Shown: positions 61,947 through 64,000 of the stretch, in pieces | Layout of the letters: every line of letters starts with the position of its first letter | How positions within the stretch are numbered: the first letter of the stretch is position 1 | NCBI RefSeq assembly: GCF_900188485.1 | Contig: NZ_FZPH01000001.1 | Span: 744,001 to 808,000, forward strand | Direction of reading: 5' to 3' | Length of the DNA: 64,000 bases | From: Asanoa hainanensis | GTDB lineage: Bacteria > Actinomycetota > Actinomycetes > Mycobacteriales > Micromonosporaceae | Translations under genes and position numbers: made by a program | Notes under the pieces: model-generated | Database searches by the model: none | What the model was told of the DNA's origin: nothing | Seen by the model: only the letters and a program-made list of their open reading frames with translations

Positions 61947-62817
61947 GCTCTTCACCTTCGCCGACTACGGGCAACTGCTGGCGCTCGTGCACAACTCGAT
62001 CGCCGCCGGCGCGGTGCTGGGCCTGGTCGGCGGCCTGATCAGCGTGTTCGTGATGATGCGCGACATGCCGTTCGCGGTGCACAGCATCAGCGAGCTGTCG
62101 TTCGCGGGCGCGTCCGGCGCACTGCTGTTCGGCGCCAACGTCGTGCTCGGCTCGCTGACCGGCTCCATCCTGGCGGCCGTCCTCATCGGACTGCTCGGCA
62201 GCCGGGCCCGCGACCGCAACTCGGTCATCGGCGTGCTGATGCCGTTCGGACTCGGCCTGGGCGTGCTGTTCTTGGCACTCTACAAGGGACGGTCGGCGAA
62301 CAAGTTCGGCTTGCTGACGGGCCAGATCGTCGCGGTCGACACGCCGCAGCTGTCCTGGCTCCTGGCCACCTCGGCGGTGGTGCTGGTCGGTCTGGTGGTG
62401 GTGTGGCGGCCGCTCTCCTTCGCGAGCGCCGATCCGGAGCAGGCGGCGGCGCGCGGCGTACCCGTGGCGGCCCTCTCGACGGTCTTCATGGTGTTGCTGG
62501 GCCTGACGGTCGCGATGTCGGTGCAGATCGTCGGCGCGCTGCTGGTCCTCAGCGTCGTGTGCACCCCGGCCGCCGCGGCGATGCGGGTCACCGCGTCCCC
62601 GGTGGTGGTCACGGTGCTCAGCGTGGTGTTCGGGGTGGGCTCGGTCGTCGGCGGGATCCTGCTCTCGTTGGGCAGCACGATCCCGATCAGCCCGTACGTC
62701 ACGACGATCTCGTTCCTGATCTACGTGGTGTGCCGGATCGTCGGCGCGCGCCGACGCCGTACCGTGTCGCGGGATGTCCTTCACCAACCGACCACCGTGG
62801 CACAAGGCGCCGGCTGA
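61939..62817 (+). CDS. znuB: zinc/manganese ABC transporter permease
   Basis: 292 residues with about eight transmembrane helices: NSIAAGAVLGLVGGLISVFV, SISELSFAGASGALLFGANV, LGSRARDRNSVIGVLMPFGL (conserved regulatory loop), and VQIVGALLVLSVVCTPAAAA. ATG 61939 overlaps the ATPase gene. Its last 44 bp overlap the start of the degenerate phosphotransferase gene. A Zur box lies before the operon. Confidence 0.93.
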   Translation: MSELFTFADYGQLLALVHNSIAAGAVLGLVGGLISVFVMMRDMPFAVHSISELSFAGASGALLFGANVVLGSLTGSILAAVLIGLLGSRARDRNSVIGVLMPFGLGLGVLFLALYKGRSANKFGLLTGQIVAVDTPQLSWLLATSAVVLVGLVVVWRPLSFASADPEQAAARGVPVAALSTVFMVLLGLTVAMSVQIVGALLVLSVVCTPAAAAMRVTASPVVVTVLSVVFGVGSVVGGILLSLGSTIPISPYVTTISFLIYVVCRIVGARRRRTVSRDVLHQPTTVAQGAG

Positions 62818-63232
62818 CCTCCGGGCGGCCGTGTGCGGTGGCGAGGTCGTCGCCGCCAGGGACGTGCACGGCGGCATGTCGCCCGGCCCGGCCGCGATCC
62901 TGACCCTCGCGAACGGCGACACGGTCTTCGCGAAGGCGGTCAGCAGCGCGGTCAGCGCCGGGGCGCCGTGGCTCGACGCGGCACTGCTGGCCGCCGACGT
63001 GGTCGCGGCGGGCCACCTTGACGGGCCGGCGACCGCCCGCCGCGAGGCCCTGAGGCTGCTCGCCGACGAGCCTCCGGAGGCGGCCCGCTTCGTCATCGCC
63101 CAGGCCGGCATGTGGCGCCGAAACTCGACCCTCCCACCACACCCGGGCCTGCCCACCCACCGCGCATGGCAACGGGCCCGCGCCGCCGCGCTGGAGCCGC
63201 TCCTGGCCGACCTACTCGACTGGCAGCGGTGA
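62774..63232 (+). pseudogene. aminoglycoside phosphotransferase-family gene with internal deletion
   Basis: 152 residues. The N-terminal part (WHKAPADLRAAVCGGEVV; GGMSPGPAAILTLANGDTVF; AKAVSSAV) matches the start of APH/choline-kinase-like enzymes including the ATP-site Lys; the C-terminal part (FVIAQAGMWRRNSTLPPHPG; LPTHRAWQRARAAALEPLL) matches their end. The middle ~120 residues with the catalytic HGDLRPDN and IDWE motifs are missing; the join is near APWLDAALLAADVVAAG. It cannot act as a kinase in this form. It overlaps znuB by 44 bp. Confidence 0.7.
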
Positions 63233-64000
63233 CGCGAGAAACTCGCGGGCACCGCGCAGCCGGGTGGTCAGCAGCGCCTGGGTTTTGGTGTTGTCCAGCC
63301 GCACGTCGGCCGGTCCGGGGAGGCCGCTGCCGGCGCGCAGGGCACGTGGAAGGGCCGACTCGTCCAGGCCGTCCCGGCGGGCGATGAGCACGCCGAGCTC
63401 GTGGCGGCTGACCGCTCCGGCGCCGGCGACGTGGTGGACGCCCGCGTGCGGCGACGAAGCCAGTTCCAGCAGCGCCGCCGCGAGGTCACCCACGTCCACC
63501 GGGCAGCGCAGGTCGTCCGTGAAGAGCGCTCCGGGTGCGCCGCCCGCCAGCGCGTGCACCTGGCGCTCGTGCTGCGAGTCGCCGCGGCCGATGATCAGCG
63601 ACGTGCGGGCGATGACCGCCGCCGGTGTGATGGCCTTGACCGCTGTCTCGGCGGCGGCCTTGGCGGCACCGTACGGCGTGATGGGATCCGGCACCGCCGT
63701 CTCGTCGTAGCGGCCCGCCGCACCCGAGAACACCGCGTCGCTGGAGACGTGTACGAGCCGGGCACCGGTCGCGGCGGCCGCGAGCGCCACGTGCGTGCCC
63801 CCGTCAGCCGTCGTCGCCCAGTCCGCCTGGAGATAGGCGGCGTTCACCACCACAGCGGGCTCGACGGCGCGGACCAATGCGATGACCGCGGCACGGTCGC
63901 GGATGTCCAGGTGGTGCGCGTCGCCGTCCGGCCGTCTGGTGTGGAAGGTCGTCGCGACCCGCTGGCCCGCCCGGCGGGCCTGCCGCGTGACCTCCAGCCC
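63212..64000 (-). CDS. dTDP-4-dehydrorhamnose reductase-like NAD-dependent reductase, partial
   Basis: At least 262 residues; the 5' end lies beyond the window. RmlD/SDR-extended features: EPAVVVNAAYLQADW, LVHVSSDAVFSG (catalytic Ser/Thr region), PITPYGAAKAAAE (Tyr-x-x-x-Lys), VIARTSLIIGRGDSQH and VRLDNTKTQALLTTRLRG. The upstream continuation reads EVTRQARRAGQRVATTFHTR and DGDAHHLDIRDRAAVIALV, as expected before this fold. Could reduce dTDP-sugars or be a related NAD-dependent epimerase. Confidence 0.85.
   Translation of the reverse strand, partial: GLEVTRQARRAGQRVATTFHTRRPDGDAHHLDIRDRAAVIALVRAVEPAVVVNAAYLQADWATTADGGTHVALAAAATGARLVHVSSDAVFSGAAGRYDETAVPDPITPYGAAKAAAETAVKAITPAAVIARTSLIIGRGDSQHERQVHALAGGAPGALFTDDLRCPVDVGDLAAALLELASSPHAGVHHVAGAGAVSRHELGVLIARRDGLDESALPRALRAGSGLPGPADVRLDNTKTQALLTTRLRGAREFLASPLPVE

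Overview
The window is uniformly GC-rich (about 70% by eye) and carries actinobacterial hallmarks: many GTG starts, GTGA and TGATG gene overlaps, a RamB-type regulator beside the glyoxylate-shunt genes, a deazaflavin (F420)-type nitroreductase, class Ia ribonucleotide reductase behind a B12 riboswitch, and a Zur-type box before a zinc ABC operon. A filamentous actinomycete of the Micromonosporales is my best guess; this is inferred from gene content, not from a marker gene. No rRNA, tRNA, CRISPR array or complete insertion sequence was recognised.

Layout. 1-5.8 kb: an arabinoside-use operon (degenerate GH127-like protein, Tat lipoprotein binding protein, two permeases, GH51 arabinofuranosidase). 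5.8-9.1 kb: a GC-rich repeat spacer, LysR and LacI regulators, a short-chain dehydrogenase. 9.1-10.7 kb: a compact operon of a tiny membrane protein, a YbaB/EbfC-like protein, a three-helix membrane protein and a small helical protein. 10.7-14.4 kb: an ATPase/TOPRIM-like pair (possible small defence module) and RecQ. 14.4-18.8 kb: RamB, isocitrate lyase and malate synthase with a likely RamB operator and a strong terminator. 18.8-23.5 kb: small membrane proteins, a CadD-like transporter, an aldo/keto reductase, a HEAT-repeat gene broken by an in-frame stop, and a response-regulator remnant.

23.5-40.5 kb is the most remarkable part: two divergent operons. Leftward run an SMC/Rad50-like ATPase, a 118-residue helical protein and a 1224-residue RecD-like helicase with a C-terminal nuclease domain. 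Rightward run an HTH-methyltransferase-target-recognition fusion whose catalytic NPPY motif reads TPPY, then HsdM, HsdS, HsdR and a Ser/Thr kinase. The operons share a compact divergent promoter with an inverted repeat, and the ATPase start is preceded by a hairpin that would hide its ribosome binding site. Gene remnants lie at both ends (a response-regulator fragment on the left, a truncated 2'-5' RNA ligase on the right), as expected if the block was inserted. I read this as a composite anti-phage island: a type I restriction-modification core plus a possibly self-regulated helicase-nuclease arm.

40.5-64 kb is mostly housekeeping and accessory metabolism: a GAF-PP2C-ATPase phosphatase, a 1302-residue secreted ThuA/sugar-dehydrogenase multidomain protein, a ClC channel, an S41 peptidase with divergent ArsR regulator, a truncated Kup transporter, an SDR/TetR pair with duplicated operators, VKOR, nrdAB with B12 riboswitch and NrdR boxes, a truncated TauE-like gene, a zinc ABC operon, an internally deleted phosphotransferase, and the 3' part of an RmlD-like reductase. 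The window contains many damaged or degenerate genes (GH127, HEAT, response regulator, RNA ligase, Kup, TauE, phosphotransferase).
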